From contig DADA01000083.1 of the NCBI GenBank assembly GCA_002494895.1, positions 1-64,000 on the forward strand: a DNA stretch of 64,000 bases, given 5' to 3'. The position numbers and the translations under genes are program-made. The notes beneath the pieces were generated by a model. It searched no databases, was not told the DNA's origin, and was given only the letters and a program-made list of their open reading frames with translations. Source of the stretch: Nitrososphaera sp. UBA210 (GTDB taxonomy: Archaea; Thermoproteota; Nitrososphaeria; Nitrososphaerales; Nitrososphaeraceae). The stretch's first letter is position 1; every line of letters begins with the position of its first letter. Positions 1-7,815 of this stretch are shown in pieces.

Positions 1-696
1 ACAGACAATGACGAAGAAAATAGATCCACCATCTCTACGTCTGGAAGTTCAACGACCAAAGTCGATCCTGACAAAGTCACCGTGACGGTTGGCGTGGAAA
101 CAAACGGCAGCACAGCCCAAGAGGCTGCTTCTAGCAACGCAAACACCACTGCCCAAATAGTAGCTGCACTGACAGCACTGGGCATATCCGAAGATGATAT
201 CAGCACAAGCAGTTACAATGTCTATCCGGTGTACGACTACAAGCAACCAGCAGAAGCATGCATCATGATATATCCACCGCCTCCTGAATGCCAACCAAAC
301 CAAGAGATATCTGGCTACAAGGCATCGAGCAGTCTGAGCGTGACCCTGGATGCCAGCGGAACGATTGAAGCTGGAGAGGTAATCGACACTGCCATCGAAG
401 CGGGAGCAAACAGCGTACAAGGAGCATACTTCTTCATATCGCAGGAAAGACAGGAACAAGTCCGCGACGGCATGATACCGGAAGCATTAGAGAACGCCAG
501 GCACAGAGCCGATGTAGCAGCTAGCGCAGCTGGAATGAATGTTTCTGGGATCAAGTCGATAAGCTTGAACGATGTCTACTTCCCGTTCTATTCAAGGGGA
601 ATCGAGGCACAAGCCCTGTCGGACACACAGATCCTACCGGGTCAGCAAGAGGTAACGATGACCGTAAACGTGGTCTATTACCTCAGCGATAACTGA
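1..696 (+). CDS. SIMPL-domain (DUF541) surface/periplasmic protein, 5' truncated
   Basis: The frame is open from the first base of the window, so the true start (and any signal peptide) lies outside. The 231 visible residues begin in a Ser/Thr-rich linker followed by VDPDKVTVTVGVET, the typical first strand of SIMPL/DUF541 proteins, then the AALTALGISEDDISTSSYNV helix-strand that marks the family, and end with VTMTVNVVYYL. SIMPL proteins are usually exported; their biochemical role is poorly defined. A first internal start codon (GTG at 82) exists but would cut into the conserved strand, so it is not the start. A hairpin/poly-T terminator follows the stop at once. Family assignment is confident, function unknown. 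Confidence 0.85.
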   Translation, partial: TDNDEENRSTISTSGSSTTKVDPDKVTVTVGVETNGSTAQEAASSNANTTAQIVAALTALGISEDDISTSSYNVYPVYDYKQPAEACIMIYPPPPECQPNQEISGYKASSSLSVTLDASGTIEAGEVIDTAIEAGANSVQGAYFFISQERQEQVRDGMIPEALENARHRADVAASAAGMNVSGIKSISLNDVYFPFYSRGIEAQALSDTQILPGQQEVTMTVNVVYYLSDN

Positions 697-740
697 TTGG
701 CGCAGGGACTCTGCGACCAACCCCTCCTTTTTTCTATTTC
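697..740 (+). terminator. Hairpin plus T-rich terminator of the SIMPL gene
   Basis: Directly after the TGA stop, TTGGCGCAG (697-705) pairs with CTGCGACCAA (711-720) with one bulged A and a 5-nt loop; a pyrimidine tract with a six-T run follows. The same layout recurs at three other places in the window. Confidence 0.6.
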
Positions 741-1059
741 TAGTCAAGTCGGTTGATTGAAAGATTGGCTTACCTGGCGCGCCATAACCAGAATTGCAAC
801 AGAATGCCAGGCCAGAGTAGATCGATTGCCAGATGGTATTGAGCATTTGTCCTAGTGATAGGTGAAGGTGCGATATCAGCGGCGGTGTCAGCGGGAACCA
901 CTTAAGCTGTTTTTGAGGTAGGGTCCGAAACTCCACCACTAATATCGCTAGCGATTTTGTCGTAGTCTAGCTCGTTACAACGTTTGTCAACTTTCCTTCA
1001 AAAAGGGTTATTTATCCGGTTGACGCTTATACTATATCCGCTTTCGGGGGTTATGTTGA
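741..1059. other. Intergenic region with TATA box of the TFE-beta gene
   Basis: About 320 bases without a convincing gene. The only element I can support is the TATA-like TTATACTATAT around 1028-1037, about 27 nt before the ATG at 1060, which would make the TFE-beta transcript leaderless. No tRNA or repeat is visible. Confidence 0.5.
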
Positions 1060-1476
1060 ATGAAATTAAACGAGGCACAAATTGAAGATTTGACGGGTAA
1101 GGTTTTCCGGACAATAATTGGCAACGGCAAAGAGGGCATCCTCCAGTCCGAACTATGGAAAGAACTCGACCTGACCAGCCGCGACGGCTCGAGAGTGGCG
1201 ATACGCCTCGAAAAGCGCTCACTTATCCGGCGCGAAAAGATGCTCGAAAACGGCCGGTGGACATACAAGCTTTTCGCGGTAAAGCTCCCTGTCGACACGA
1301 CCAGCATCGAAAAAGCCCCGTGCCTGACTTGTCCGGTGGAGCACATGTGTTCCCTTGATGGCACCTACAGTCCTACTAGCTGCAGTTTTCTTGAAAGCTG
1401 GCTTGTCACTTCCTTTGAAAGCAACGGTTCTTCCTCTTCCAACCAGAAGACTCACCACAAGCATTCAAGGAAATGA
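1060..1476 (+). CDS. TFE-beta-like transcription factor (RPC34/RPC39 family) with Fe-S motif
   Basis: A 138-residue protein with an N-terminal winged-helix domain (about 5-78; GILQSELWKEL ... RDGSRVAIRLEKR ... LIRREK) and a C-terminal cysteine cluster C88-x2-C91-x5-C97-x10-C108. This arrangement, one winged helix then four cysteines, matches archaeal TFE-beta, the partner of TFE-alpha related to eukaryotic RPC39, whose cysteines hold a cubane 4Fe-4S cluster; TFE-alpha/beta helps RNA polymerase open promoters. The last 25 residues are a Ser/His/Lys-rich tail. The ATG lies about 27 nt after a TATA box and the stop overlaps the rlmE start (ATGA), so the two are co-transcribed. A generic winged-helix regulator is the alternative. 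Confidence 0.8.
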   Translation: MKLNEAQIEDLTGKVFRTIIGNGKEGILQSELWKELDLTSRDGSRVAIRLEKRSLIRREKMLENGRWTYKLFAVKLPVDTTSIEKAPCLTCPVEHMCSLDGTYSPTSCSFLESWLVTSFESNGSSSSNQKTHHKHSRK

Positions 1477-2081
1477 GGCTTGCCGACGCGCGAAAGGACC
1501 GCTACCGCCGGCTGGCAAAGGACCATGGCTATCGCGCCAGGTCTGCGTACAAGCTCCTGCAGCTGAACGATTCTTATCATATCCTGAGAAAGGGGAGCAG
1601 GGTTGTCGATCTGGGGTGCGCCCCCGGGGGATGGCTCCAGGTCGCCACAAAGAATGTGGGTGACTCGGGCAAAGTAATAGGAATCGACATAAAGCCAGTT
1701 GATCCGGTTCCAAGTGCTATCGTCATCCAGGGAAGCATCGAGGATCCCACTACGATGGACAAGGTAGCTGTCATGCTGGGAGGCAAGGCAGACGTGGTTC
1801 TATCGGACATTGCCCCAAATGTAAGCGGGGTCTGGGACGTGGATCATGCGCGCCAGATCTCTCTGACTGCTGCGGCTCTTCTCTTTGCAAGGAATGTGCT
1901 GAGAGCGGGAGGAAGCGCCGTTTTCAAGGTGTTTGAAGGTGAGATGTTAAATGAAATGAGGGCCGAACTGAGGAAGAGTTTTGGCAGGGTCTTGCTCAGC
2001 AAGCCTACTGCAAGCAGGCAAGAGAGCAGCGAGCTATATGTCGTCTGTCTCGAGTTCAGACCTCAAAATATCTCACTATGA
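1473..2081 (+). CDS. rlmE: 23S rRNA (uridine-2'-O-)methyltransferase, RlmE/FtsJ family
   Basis: A 202-residue SAM-dependent 2'-O-methyltransferase. The SAM motif DLGCAPGGW is at 46-54, and the K-D-K-E catalytic tetrad of FtsJ/RrmJ enzymes is seen as K27 (SAYKL), D112 (SDIAPN), K152 (FKVF) and E187 (SELYVV). The family methylates U2552-type positions in the A-loop of large-subunit rRNA or, in some archaeal and eukaryotic members, tRNA. No C-terminal TRAM extension is present. The ATG overlaps the stop of the TFE-beta gene, so translation is probably coupled. Family is certain; the exact RNA target is inferred. Confidence 0.92.
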   Translation: MRLADARKDRYRRLAKDHGYRARSAYKLLQLNDSYHILRKGSRVVDLGCAPGGWLQVATKNVGDSGKVIGIDIKPVDPVPSAIVIQGSIEDPTTMDKVAVMLGGKADVVLSDIAPNVSGVWDVDHARQISLTAAALLFARNVLRAGGSAVFKVFEGEMLNEMRAELRKSFGRVLLSKPTASRQESSELYVVCLEFRPQNISL

Positions 2082-2178
2082 GTGAGATTCCAGAAGAATA
2101 TTTCAATCAAACCAAATAACCGTAGATTAAAGTTGATTAAATTAATTAAGCTGAACACGGCTCTAAGGACTAGAGTAA

Positions 2179-3345
2179 ATGTCGCACCCCAACTTGGCAA
2201 GTAAGCCGGCCAGCCCGAAAACTGCGGCCCCCTCAAAGGACATTGCGCACGAAAAGGTGCTGGTCCTCTGCATAGACAGAGACGACGACATTGGCACAAA
2301 GGGGGGCATCGAGACACCGATAGTCGGGCGGGATGCGTGCATCAATGCTGCCACAAGGCTCGCCATTGAAGACCCCGAGGACGCGGATTCAAACGCGATA
2401 TTCGGCGCAGTAAAGCATTATGAAGAACTCGTAAGCAAGGGCTACACGGCAGAAGTTGCAGTAGTTGCCGGCAAATTCAACAGGGGCGTCGAGGCAGACG
2501 AAAAGATAAGCCTTGAAGTAAAGAGCATACTGGAACGGTACAATGCCGACGGGGCCGTCATAGTTTCTGATGGAGAGGACGACGAGACCGTAATGCCGGT
2601 GATTCAATCAAGAGTACCGGTGATCTCTGTGCAGCGCGTGATAATCCGGCACAGCCGAAGCGTAGAGTACTCCTACGCCGTCCTTGGCAGGTACCTAAAG
2701 ATGGCTGCCTACGATCCCCAATACTCAAAGTTCTTCCTTGGCGTTCCAGGAGTGCTACTTGCAGCCGGCGCGCTGGCTCTGGTTTTTGATGCGGCAAAAT
2801 GGGTCGCAGTAATAGTCCTTGCCGTCCTTGGCGGGGCATTCATCGTGAGGGCATTTGACATAGACAAGGCTGTAGGCTCGCTTGGGAGGCTCACGCCCAC
2901 CAGCTTTATCAGGATATTCTCTGTCATTGCTGGAACCCTCATCATCCTTGCGTCCATTGCCAACGGGCTCTCTAGCATACCGCCGGAAATGATGGACCCC
3001 AGCGTGGGCGCGCTCGAAATTCTGACGAACAGGGTGCTTGTAGGAAGTTTTGTCGGTGGCACGATTACGCTGCTCTGGATAGGCATCGCGACCATACTTG
3101 CCGGCGATCTGCTCAGCAGCTGGTTCAGAGGAAGCGCGCGGACAATGTCTGACGTATTGAGGCTCGCGGTTCTTGCACTGCTCTACATCCCGATGCTGCA
3201 GTTCACTGCCGTCCTGACAGAAGGGACAAATCCGTTCACGCTAATTTCGTCGCTTCTGATAGGTCTTGCAGTGTCGCTTGTGGCAGCCACTTTCGCCTAC
3301 CAGTACTTTAGGAACAGAAAGGGCGGCGAAGACCTGAAACATTAG
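2179..3345 (+). CDS. DUF373 family integral membrane protein
   Basis: A 388-residue protein with a soluble N-terminal half (about 30-180) carrying the DUF373 signature CIDRDDDIGTKGGIETPI followed by NAATRLAIEDPEDADSN, and a C-terminal half with about six hydrophobic spans (roughly 195-212, 214-232, 250-270, 292-315, 328-347 and 355-375). DUF373 is an archaeal family of unknown function; the acidic CIDRDDD segment suggests nucleotide or metal binding but this is a guess. AT-rich sequence with a TATA-like ATTAATTAAG lies 35 nt before the ATG. Transcribed alone. Confidence 0.85.
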   Translation: MSHPNLASKPASPKTAAPSKDIAHEKVLVLCIDRDDDIGTKGGIETPIVGRDACINAATRLAIEDPEDADSNAIFGAVKHYEELVSKGYTAEVAVVAGKFNRGVEADEKISLEVKSILERYNADGAVIVSDGEDDETVMPVIQSRVPVISVQRVIIRHSRSVEYSYAVLGRYLKMAAYDPQYSKFFLGVPGVLLAAGALALVFDAAKWVAVIVLAVLGGAFIVRAFDIDKAVGSLGRLTPTSFIRIFSVIAGTLIILASIANGLSSIPPEMMDPSVGALEILTNRVLVGSFVGGTITLLWIGIATILAGDLLSSWFRGSARTMSDVLRLAVLALLYIPMLQFTAVLTEGTNPFTLISSLLIGLAVSLVAATFAYQYFRNRKGGEDLKH

Positions 3346-3356
3346 GTAGCTGATCA

Positions 3357-3500
3357 TTGCCACAGCACGGAGAACATGATTTCCAGCAGCAAAAGTGGTT
3401 CTGCGGCTACTGGATGTCGCAGGAAGAATGGCTCGACGTGCATGATTACGCGCCCACTATCTACAGCAAAGAGGCGGAAGGCGACTCTGACGAAGATTGA
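3357..3500 (+). CDS. Small hypothetical protein, 47 aa
   Basis: A short frame opens 11 bases after the DUF373 gene with TTG; the preceding in-frame codons include a stop, so this is the only start. The product contains FCGYWMSQEEWLDVHDYAP, rich in aromatic residues and not low-complexity, and ends with an acidic SDEDD-like tail. Position and composition suggest a real small protein co-transcribed with the upstream gene, but there is no recognised family. It could be a chance frame. Confidence 0.4.
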   Translation: MPQHGEHDFQQQKWFCGYWMSQEEWLDVHDYAPTIYSKEAEGDSDED

Positions 3501-3660
3501 TAGACGCAGCGCAACTCTGAATTCATGCCGATAGTGTCAGCCTGGGCTGCTTTTCCCTTGCGACAGAGTTCTCCAAAAAAAGGCATAACACGCGATCGGG
3601 CTACCAATAAGGTCAACTGTTCCACAAAAAACTTACAAAGAACCATATCAACTTGAGGGC

Positions 3661-4092
3661 ATGGTAGATGAGCGCTCTGCCGGCGCCGTTGTTTTCTACT
3701 CTGAAACTGGACGCGACGATCCGGAATATCTTTTGCTGCACTACACCGCGGGCCATTGGGATTTTCCAAAAGGCAACATCGAAGCCGGAGAAGGCGAAGA
3801 ACAGGCCGCTGCCAGAGAGATCCGCGAAGAAACGGGTATTACTGAGGTAAAGTTCATCGATGGGTTCAGGATGAAGATAAACTACAGGTACAGGCGTGGA
3901 AGAAGGCCGGTGCAAAAGGAAGTAGTGCTCTTTCTTGGCCAAACAAAGACAAAAGATGTGGTGCTCTCGCACGAGCACATTGGCTTTGCGTGGAAAGAAT
4001 ACGAAAGTGCTATGGAACAGCTCACTTACCAAAACGCCAGGAGCCTCCTGAAAGCGGCCAGGCAGCATCTGCAGCGCCCAACATCACAGTAA
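3661..4092 (+). CDS. Nudix hydrolase, probable diadenosine tetraphosphatase
   Basis: A 143-residue Nudix protein. The complete Nudix box GX5EX7REUXEEXGU is at residues 38-60 (G38, E44, R52-E53, E56-E57, G59). The N-terminus ERSAGAVVFY and the segment HWDFPKGNIE are typical of Ap4A/bis(5'-nucleosyl)-tetraphosphatases, which clear dinucleoside polyphosphates; RKE-like VQKEVVLFLG matches the following strand. The substrate is inferred from similarity to this subgroup. It ends 35 bases before the convergent pyrF stop. Confidence 0.85.
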   Translation: MVDERSAGAVVFYSETGRDDPEYLLLHYTAGHWDFPKGNIEAGEGEEQAAAREIREETGITEVKFIDGFRMKINYRYRRGRRPVQKEVVLFLGQTKTKDVVLSHEHIGFAWKEYESAMEQLTYQNARSLLKAARQHLQRPTSQ

Positions 4093-4127
4093 GAGCGTCC
4101 CTACAGCGTGATCCTAGTCCGTGGGCT

Positions 4128-4886
4128 CTATTTTCCGCGTCTGACTTGCAGGATTCGCTCCTTGATTTCCCTTGCACCCCTCGCGGGGTCTTTTGCCTCC
4201 ATGATCGAACGCCCGACTATCAGATAGCTAGAGCCGTTTCTGATTGCACGCTCCAGATCTCCCCCCTGTGAGCCAACACCGGGGGAATAGATCTTTATTT
4301 CGGGCGTTTCCCTAGCGATCTCTTTGATTATCGCGGGCCGCGTAGCCCCTACCACTACACCGTCGGCATCTGCTCGAGATGCTCGCTCGAGAAATATCCT
4401 GTATAACTTTTGCTTTTTTCTCGATGCCACGGCAAGGCCAAAGCCTTCTGCTGCCCCGGGATTGCTCATGTAGACAAGCGCGATAACGCCGGCGCCCCTG
4501 CTGCGCGCCTTTTCGACAAGAGATGCCAGCGCAGCCTGGCCGATGAATGGATTGGCAATCACCGCGTCAAAACCCATCTTGCCGGTCAGATGATCTACCG
4601 CAACGTCATTGGTGCTCTCTATGTCATTGAGCTTGATGTCAGCAATCGACTGCAGGCCATGGGAATGTGCAAGGCGGTTCAAACGAGCGATCTCTGATCC
4701 AGAAAGCGGCAACATCAGATGGAAATTGATCTTTATCCCGCAGATATCTTCATGCACCGTGCTGATCGTCTCTTCGGCGAGCTTGAGCGGATCCGCCATG
4801 CTGGGCGGGGCGTCAAGGGCCAGAATTACGCTGCTTTTCTTTTGCGCTGCCGCCAGGGAAATCCTTTCACGGAAAAGCCTAGTCAT
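4128..4886 (-). CDS. pyrF: Orotidine 5'-phosphate decarboxylase
   Basis: A 252-residue TIM barrel that decarboxylates OMP to UMP, the last step of pyrimidine synthesis. The catalytic DxKxxD motif is D83-I-K85-L-N-D88, preceded by the substrate-binding LALDAP strand (22-27) and the GIKINF strand; the phosphate-binding end SPGVGSQGGD and LIVGRSIM is intact. The ATG overlaps the end of the upstream minus-strand gene by 8 bases, so the two form a small operon. The motif residues are those of the archaeal/long-form family. Confidence 0.9.
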   Translation of the reverse strand: MTRLFRERISLAAAQKKSSVILALDAPPSMADPLKLAEETISTVHEDICGIKINFHLMLPLSGSEIARLNRLAHSHGLQSIADIKLNDIESTNDVAVDHLTGKMGFDAVIANPFIGQAALASLVEKARSRGAGVIALVYMSNPGAAEGFGLAVASRKKQKLYRIFLERASRADADGVVVGATRPAIIKEIARETPEIKIYSPGVGSQGGDLERAIRNGSSYLIVGRSIMEAKDPARGAREIKERILQVRRGK

Positions 4887-5559
4887 AGGTCTTGACCAGC
4901 GGATGATCTGCCTGCAGCCTCACTACCTTGAGGTAGACGTAGCCGTGCTCGTCAATCCTTGCCGAAAATACAGGCTTCTCTGATTTCATGCTGGAATAGC
5001 GCAGGAACGACTCCTTTGGCGCCTCGTCCAGCGCCACGTAGTAAAAGTATGAAACCGATTCGTTGTCATTGGTGCTCATCGGAGCCCCGAGGATCACCTT
5101 GCCCCCGTGCTCGCTGAACATGAACAATGGCAGTGGCGGCTCGTCAAACATGGTCTTGTATGCGGCGACCTTGGCAAGGCTGGCCAGGTCCTTGAGCTTG
5201 ATAACGGTATAGCCGGACTTTTTGTCCACCCGAGCCGACCTCGCGAGGATCGGCGGGAAAGTGTCGACATTGAGTATGGGAGAATATACAAAGGTCGGGT
5301 TGCCAACCGAATCCGTCAGCAGCACTTCTTCTGCGCCGCCGGTGATCCTGTACGCCAGGTACTGGCCATTGCCGATATCGGCCTTTGAATAATAGATTAC
5401 CGCCCTTCCGTTGATGATGTCGGTCTGCACCGCAAGCACGTTCTCCTTGTTAAAGACGAGAGAGAAGGCAGGCATCGGAGTCCGCTCAAGCGCGCAGACG
5501 AGCCTGCCAAAATCTTTGAGGCCGCCAAGCGCGATGTAGCAAGGAGCTTTGAGCGCCAA
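4879..5559 (-). CDS. Conserved-looking hypothetical protein, 226 aa, operon partner of pyrF
   Basis: I do not recognise this family. The protein is soluble and predicted to be mainly beta with short helices (SLVFNKENVLAVQTDIING, VIYYSKADIGNG, YFYYVALDEAP, YVYLKVVRL); no signal peptide, metal cluster or nucleotide motif is visible. Length and strand pattern are loosely reminiscent of sliding-clamp proteins but I see no conserved clamp motif and do not call it one. The start is TTG, 27 nt after a TATA element (5581-5592) that also fits the divergent gene at 5618. It overlaps pyrF by 8 bases. Confidence 0.65.
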   Translation of the reverse strand: MALKAPCYIALGGLKDFGRLVCALERTPMPAFSLVFNKENVLAVQTDIINGRAVIYYSKADIGNGQYLAYRITGGAEEVLLTDSVGNPTFVYSPILNVDTFPPILARSARVDKKSGYTVIKLKDLASLAKVAAYKTMFDEPPLPLFMFSEHGGKVILGAPMSTNDNESVSYFYYVALDEAPKESFLRYSSMKSEKPVFSARIDEHGYVYLKVVRLQADHPLVKTYD

Positions 5560-5580
5560 CTCGCAATAGTGTGAAATGTT

Positions 5581-5592
5581 ACATTATTAAAG
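5581..5592. promoter_or_regulatory. TATA element possibly shared by divergent genes
   Basis: ACATTATTAAAG lies 27 nt from the TTG of the minus-strand gene (5559) and about 31 nt from the TTG of the plus-strand gene (5618). It is near-symmetric in A/T pattern, so TBP could direct transcription both ways. Confidence 0.4.
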
Positions 5593-5617
5593 TCATGCGT
5601 CGGCGCTAAATCAACCG

Positions 5618-5953
5618 TTGAACCGGGGCGACAGAACAGAAGAGCTGGTTGGCCGCGCGCGAGCGATTCTTTTTTCCGGCAACGACAAGCTGGACGGCTC
5701 TGCACTGTGGCGCGCATACGTTTCGATAGAATACGCCATTTTGGATCTAAAGCTGCGCTACGGCCTGGAAGGTGAAACACCGCCAAAAAAGCTGCCGCGA
5801 AAAGCTATAGCGGACATTGCGGCGATAAAGTCCATGGTGGCGGCCCTGGACACTTCGGCTGACAAGAAAAAGCTGCTTTATGATTTGCGAGCGTGCAGAG
5901 ACATGCTCAAGGCAGCTGTAGTAGCCTACGAGCGTCGATCAACAACGTCGTAA
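5618..5953 (+). CDS. Hypothetical all-helical protein, 111 aa
   Basis: A small basic, predicted all-alpha protein (helices around 7-20, 28-46, 60-75 and 80-106) with TTG start, shortly downstream of a TATA element shared with the divergent gene. LWRAYVSIEYAILDLKLRYG and LLYDLRACRDMLKAAVVAYE look like amphipathic helices of a helical bundle. No family is recognised and no catalytic motif is visible. Its last 28 bases overlap the 3' end of convergent purA. Confidence 0.6.
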   Translation: MNRGDRTEELVGRARAILFSGNDKLDGSALWRAYVSIEYAILDLKLRYGLEGETPPKKLPRKAIADIAAIKSMVAALDTSADKKKLLYDLRACRDMLKAAVVAYERRSTTS

Positions 5954-6933
5954 AGGTCAGGCCCCGTTCCAATGAGCGTTACTCCGAGTCCGGTCTCTCC
6001 CTCTATTTCTTCAATAAACTTTCTTGCCTCAGCTGGCAGGCCGGAATATTCCCTCATACCCGCGGACTGGGGGTAGAGCACATCGAGCTTTGTTACAGCG
6101 AGCTCGGTGGCGCTGTTTATCCTGATGGACTTTTTTGCCAGGTCCATATCAAAGGGAGAAGCGCGCCTCTGCCTACCGGTGACGCTTCCGTATTCTATCC
6201 ATCCGCGCTTTTTCGCTTCGTCCTCGCCAAGCTCGTTCTGGAGAGGGCCGCCGCCGACGCGCGTCACGTACGCCTTGAAAACTACCAGGACATCGTCAAC
6301 CCTCTTGGGGCCTATGCCAACATCGGAACAGATCCCTGACGCGGTGACATCTTTGGAAGTTACGTAGGGATAGCCGCCATGAAAGAGGGAAAGATATGTG
6401 CCCTGGGTTCCTTCGACTATTACGCGCTCTTTGTTATCCAGAGCATAGTTGACCGAATTGCTCACGTCCTCGATGTAAAGCGACAATTCGGGGACATCCC
6501 TGGCGAGCTTTAGTATCCTGAGGGCCCTGTCAGAGTTTGCCGGGCCGGTCCCAGTCCCGGTCGTTCCCACCTTGGTCTTCAGATGGTCCTCGCTCTTGTC
6601 CCTTTCAATATGGGACTGCTCGATTATTCCGCACTGTCCGTCGACAAAAGTGCGGTCATCCGCGCCAAACATCGCGATCTCGCTGACCAGCACCTGCGGA
6701 TTCACAAGGACACCGGCGCCGATCAACAGCCTGGTTCCGGGATTGAGCGCTGCGCTTGGCAGCATCCGGACCTTGTATGTCTTGCCCTCCAGAGAAAAGG
6801 TGTGGCCCGCATTCGGCCCGACCCCGCCCCTCACCGCTATTGCAGCGTTGTCCTTTCTGGCAAGGTAGGCGATAATCTTGCCTTTACCCTCGTCACCATA
6901 GAATCCGCCCACAGCCACAAGACAGGGCAACAC
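5926..6933 (-). CDS. purA: Adenylosuccinate synthetase, short archaeal type
   Basis: Catalyses IMP plus aspartate plus GTP to adenylosuccinate, the first step from IMP to AMP. The GTP-binding loop GDEGKGK is at 13-19, followed by RGGVGPNAGHT; later GTTGTGTGPANSDR and the aspartate-binding ASPFDMDL-like region are seen. At 335 residues it is about 100 shorter than bacterial PurA, as is usual in many archaea. The start is GTG at 6933, about 25 nt downstream of a minus-strand TATA (6953-6960), so leaderless; a 12-bp palindrome CAACACGTGTTG (6928-6939) covers the start codon and could be an operator. Confidence 0.93.
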   Translation of the reverse strand: MLPCLVAVGGFYGDEGKGKIIAYLARKDNAAIAVRGGVGPNAGHTFSLEGKTYKVRMLPSAALNPGTRLLIGAGVLVNPQVLVSEIAMFGADDRTFVDGQCGIIEQSHIERDKSEDHLKTKVGTTGTGTGPANSDRALRILKLARDVPELSLYIEDVSNSVNYALDNKERVIVEGTQGTYLSLFHGGYPYVTSKDVTASGICSDVGIGPKRVDDVLVVFKAYVTRVGGGPLQNELGEDEAKKRGWIEYGSVTGRQRRASPFDMDLAKKSIRINSATELAVTKLDVLYPQSAGMREYSGLPAEARKFIEEIEGETGLGVTLIGTGPDLYDVVDRRS

Positions 6934-6939
6934 GTGTTG
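6928..6939. promoter_or_regulatory. 12-bp palindrome over the purA start
   Basis: CAACACGTGTTG is a perfect palindrome that includes the purA GTG start and sits between two divergent genes, downstream of the TATA element. It might be a repressor site, or chance. Confidence 0.3.
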
Positions 6940-6965
6940 TCTTGATGGGTGGATATTTAATCGTG

Positions 6966-7472
6966 ATGCGCAACGGATTAAATTCCCCTGCAGCCAGAAT
7001 TACTCGCGTGGTCAGCAACCAGGACGCGGCCGGCAGCATAATACAGATCCTAGCAAACCTTCCTGACTTTTTGCGCAAGCCCATGCTTCAGGGCCGGCTT
7101 TACGAGTTTTTTGCCATGAGCGAGCAGGACAGGCAGGAGATGATCAGTATGGCGCTAGCTGCCGCACCGGGAATTGATCCAGAAAAGCTTGCAGTCCTTG
7201 TGCGGACATGGCTCGAAGTGCTTTGCGAGTTCGAGCCAGAAAAGAGGATGATAATCTTTGGGACGTATGCGAATCAAGCACTGAAAAGCCCGGAGCTGGT
7301 AGCAAAGCTGGACTTTGCTTCACTTACGCGGACCTTTCTGTCGCTGCATGAAAAAGAGAAAGAGAAAATAACCGACTCGCTGCATGAAGTCCTTTTCGCT
7401 ATTCCAGAAAGGGCTAGAGTCCTAAAGCTGATACCCGAGGATTCGCGCCGCGCCTTGAAATTAACGCGCTAG
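6966..7472 (+). CDS. Hypothetical helical protein, about 168 aa
   Basis: A predicted all-helical soluble protein (LANLPDFLRKPMLQGRLYEFF, RQEMISMALAAAPG, LAVLVRTWLEVLCEFE, LTRTFLSLHEKEKEKITDSL). No family is recognised. The start is uncertain: ATG at 6966 gives 168 residues, TTG at 6942 176, and GTG at 7008 154. The only TATA nearby (6953-6960) would place transcription start near 6983, favouring 7008 if that promoter is used in this direction. Its stop overlaps the convergent YggX-like gene by 4 bases. Confidence 0.6.
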   Translation: MRNGLNSPAARITRVVSNQDAAGSIIQILANLPDFLRKPMLQGRLYEFFAMSEQDRQEMISMALAAAPGIDPEKLAVLVRTWLEVLCEFEPEKRMIIFGTYANQALKSPELVAKLDFASLTRTFLSLHEKEKEKITDSLHEVLFAIPERARVLKLIPEDSRRALKLTR

Positions 7473-7732
7473 TGCATGTGGTCGGGCTTTGTTTCAGGCT
7501 TCTTTTGGAGCTCGCCTTCGGACTTTTCCAGACCAAAGAATATCCTCTCGTACTTGCGCAGAGCCTTCCTGTGCTCAAGCAGGGACATGTCAAGCCTCAT
7601 CTCGTTCATTACCATCACTGCATAAGTGGTCCATTCCTTCCAGCATGCGCCGCATGCGGGATATTTTTCTGCAGCAGGATCATCGACTACTTCCTCGATC
7701 GTCTTGCCACACTTTAGGCATGTCTTGGCCAT
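7469..7732 (-). CDS. YggX-like Fe(2+)-trafficking domain protein with CxxC
   Basis: An 87-residue protein. The C-terminal two thirds (CWKEWTTYAVMVMNEMRLDM ... KYERIFFG) resembles bacterial YggX, the small iron-trafficking/oxidative-damage protection protein, including the W-x2-W..MxxNExRL pattern and the terminal aromatic-rich helix. It differs by an N-terminal CLKCG and a CGAC pair that could form a metal site. I chose the ATG at 7732 rather than 7792 because a TATA (TTTATTA, 7757-7763) lies 26-28 nt before it. Iron-related function is inferred from the resemblance only. Confidence 0.7.
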   Translation of the reverse strand: MAKTCLKCGKTIEEVVDDPAAEKYPACGACWKEWTTYAVMVMNEMRLDMSLLEHRKALRKYERIFFGLEKSEGELQKKPETKPDHMH

Positions 7733-7756
7733 GGTGGTATCAGTGTGCGCCCGATC

Positions 7757-7763
7757 TAATAAA
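7757..7763 (-). promoter_or_regulatory. TATA box of the YggX-like gene
   Basis: On the minus strand TTTATTA, centred about 28 nt before the ATG at 7732. This spacing decides the start and implies a leaderless transcript. Confidence 0.5.
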
Positions 7764-7815
7764 CCGTCAAGATCGCTGCAAGTCTTGAGCATAACATGAA
7801 TACAATATTCGCAAA

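Noticed and set aside
920..945. A tRNA T-arm-like GGGTCCGAAACTCC
   Set aside because: The flanking bases do not form a 5-bp T-stem and no acceptor, D or anticodon arm can be folded around it.
4879..5559. Calling this protein a PCNA-like sliding clamp
   Set aside because: Length is similar but I see no clamp-specific motif, and the pyrF linkage gives no support.
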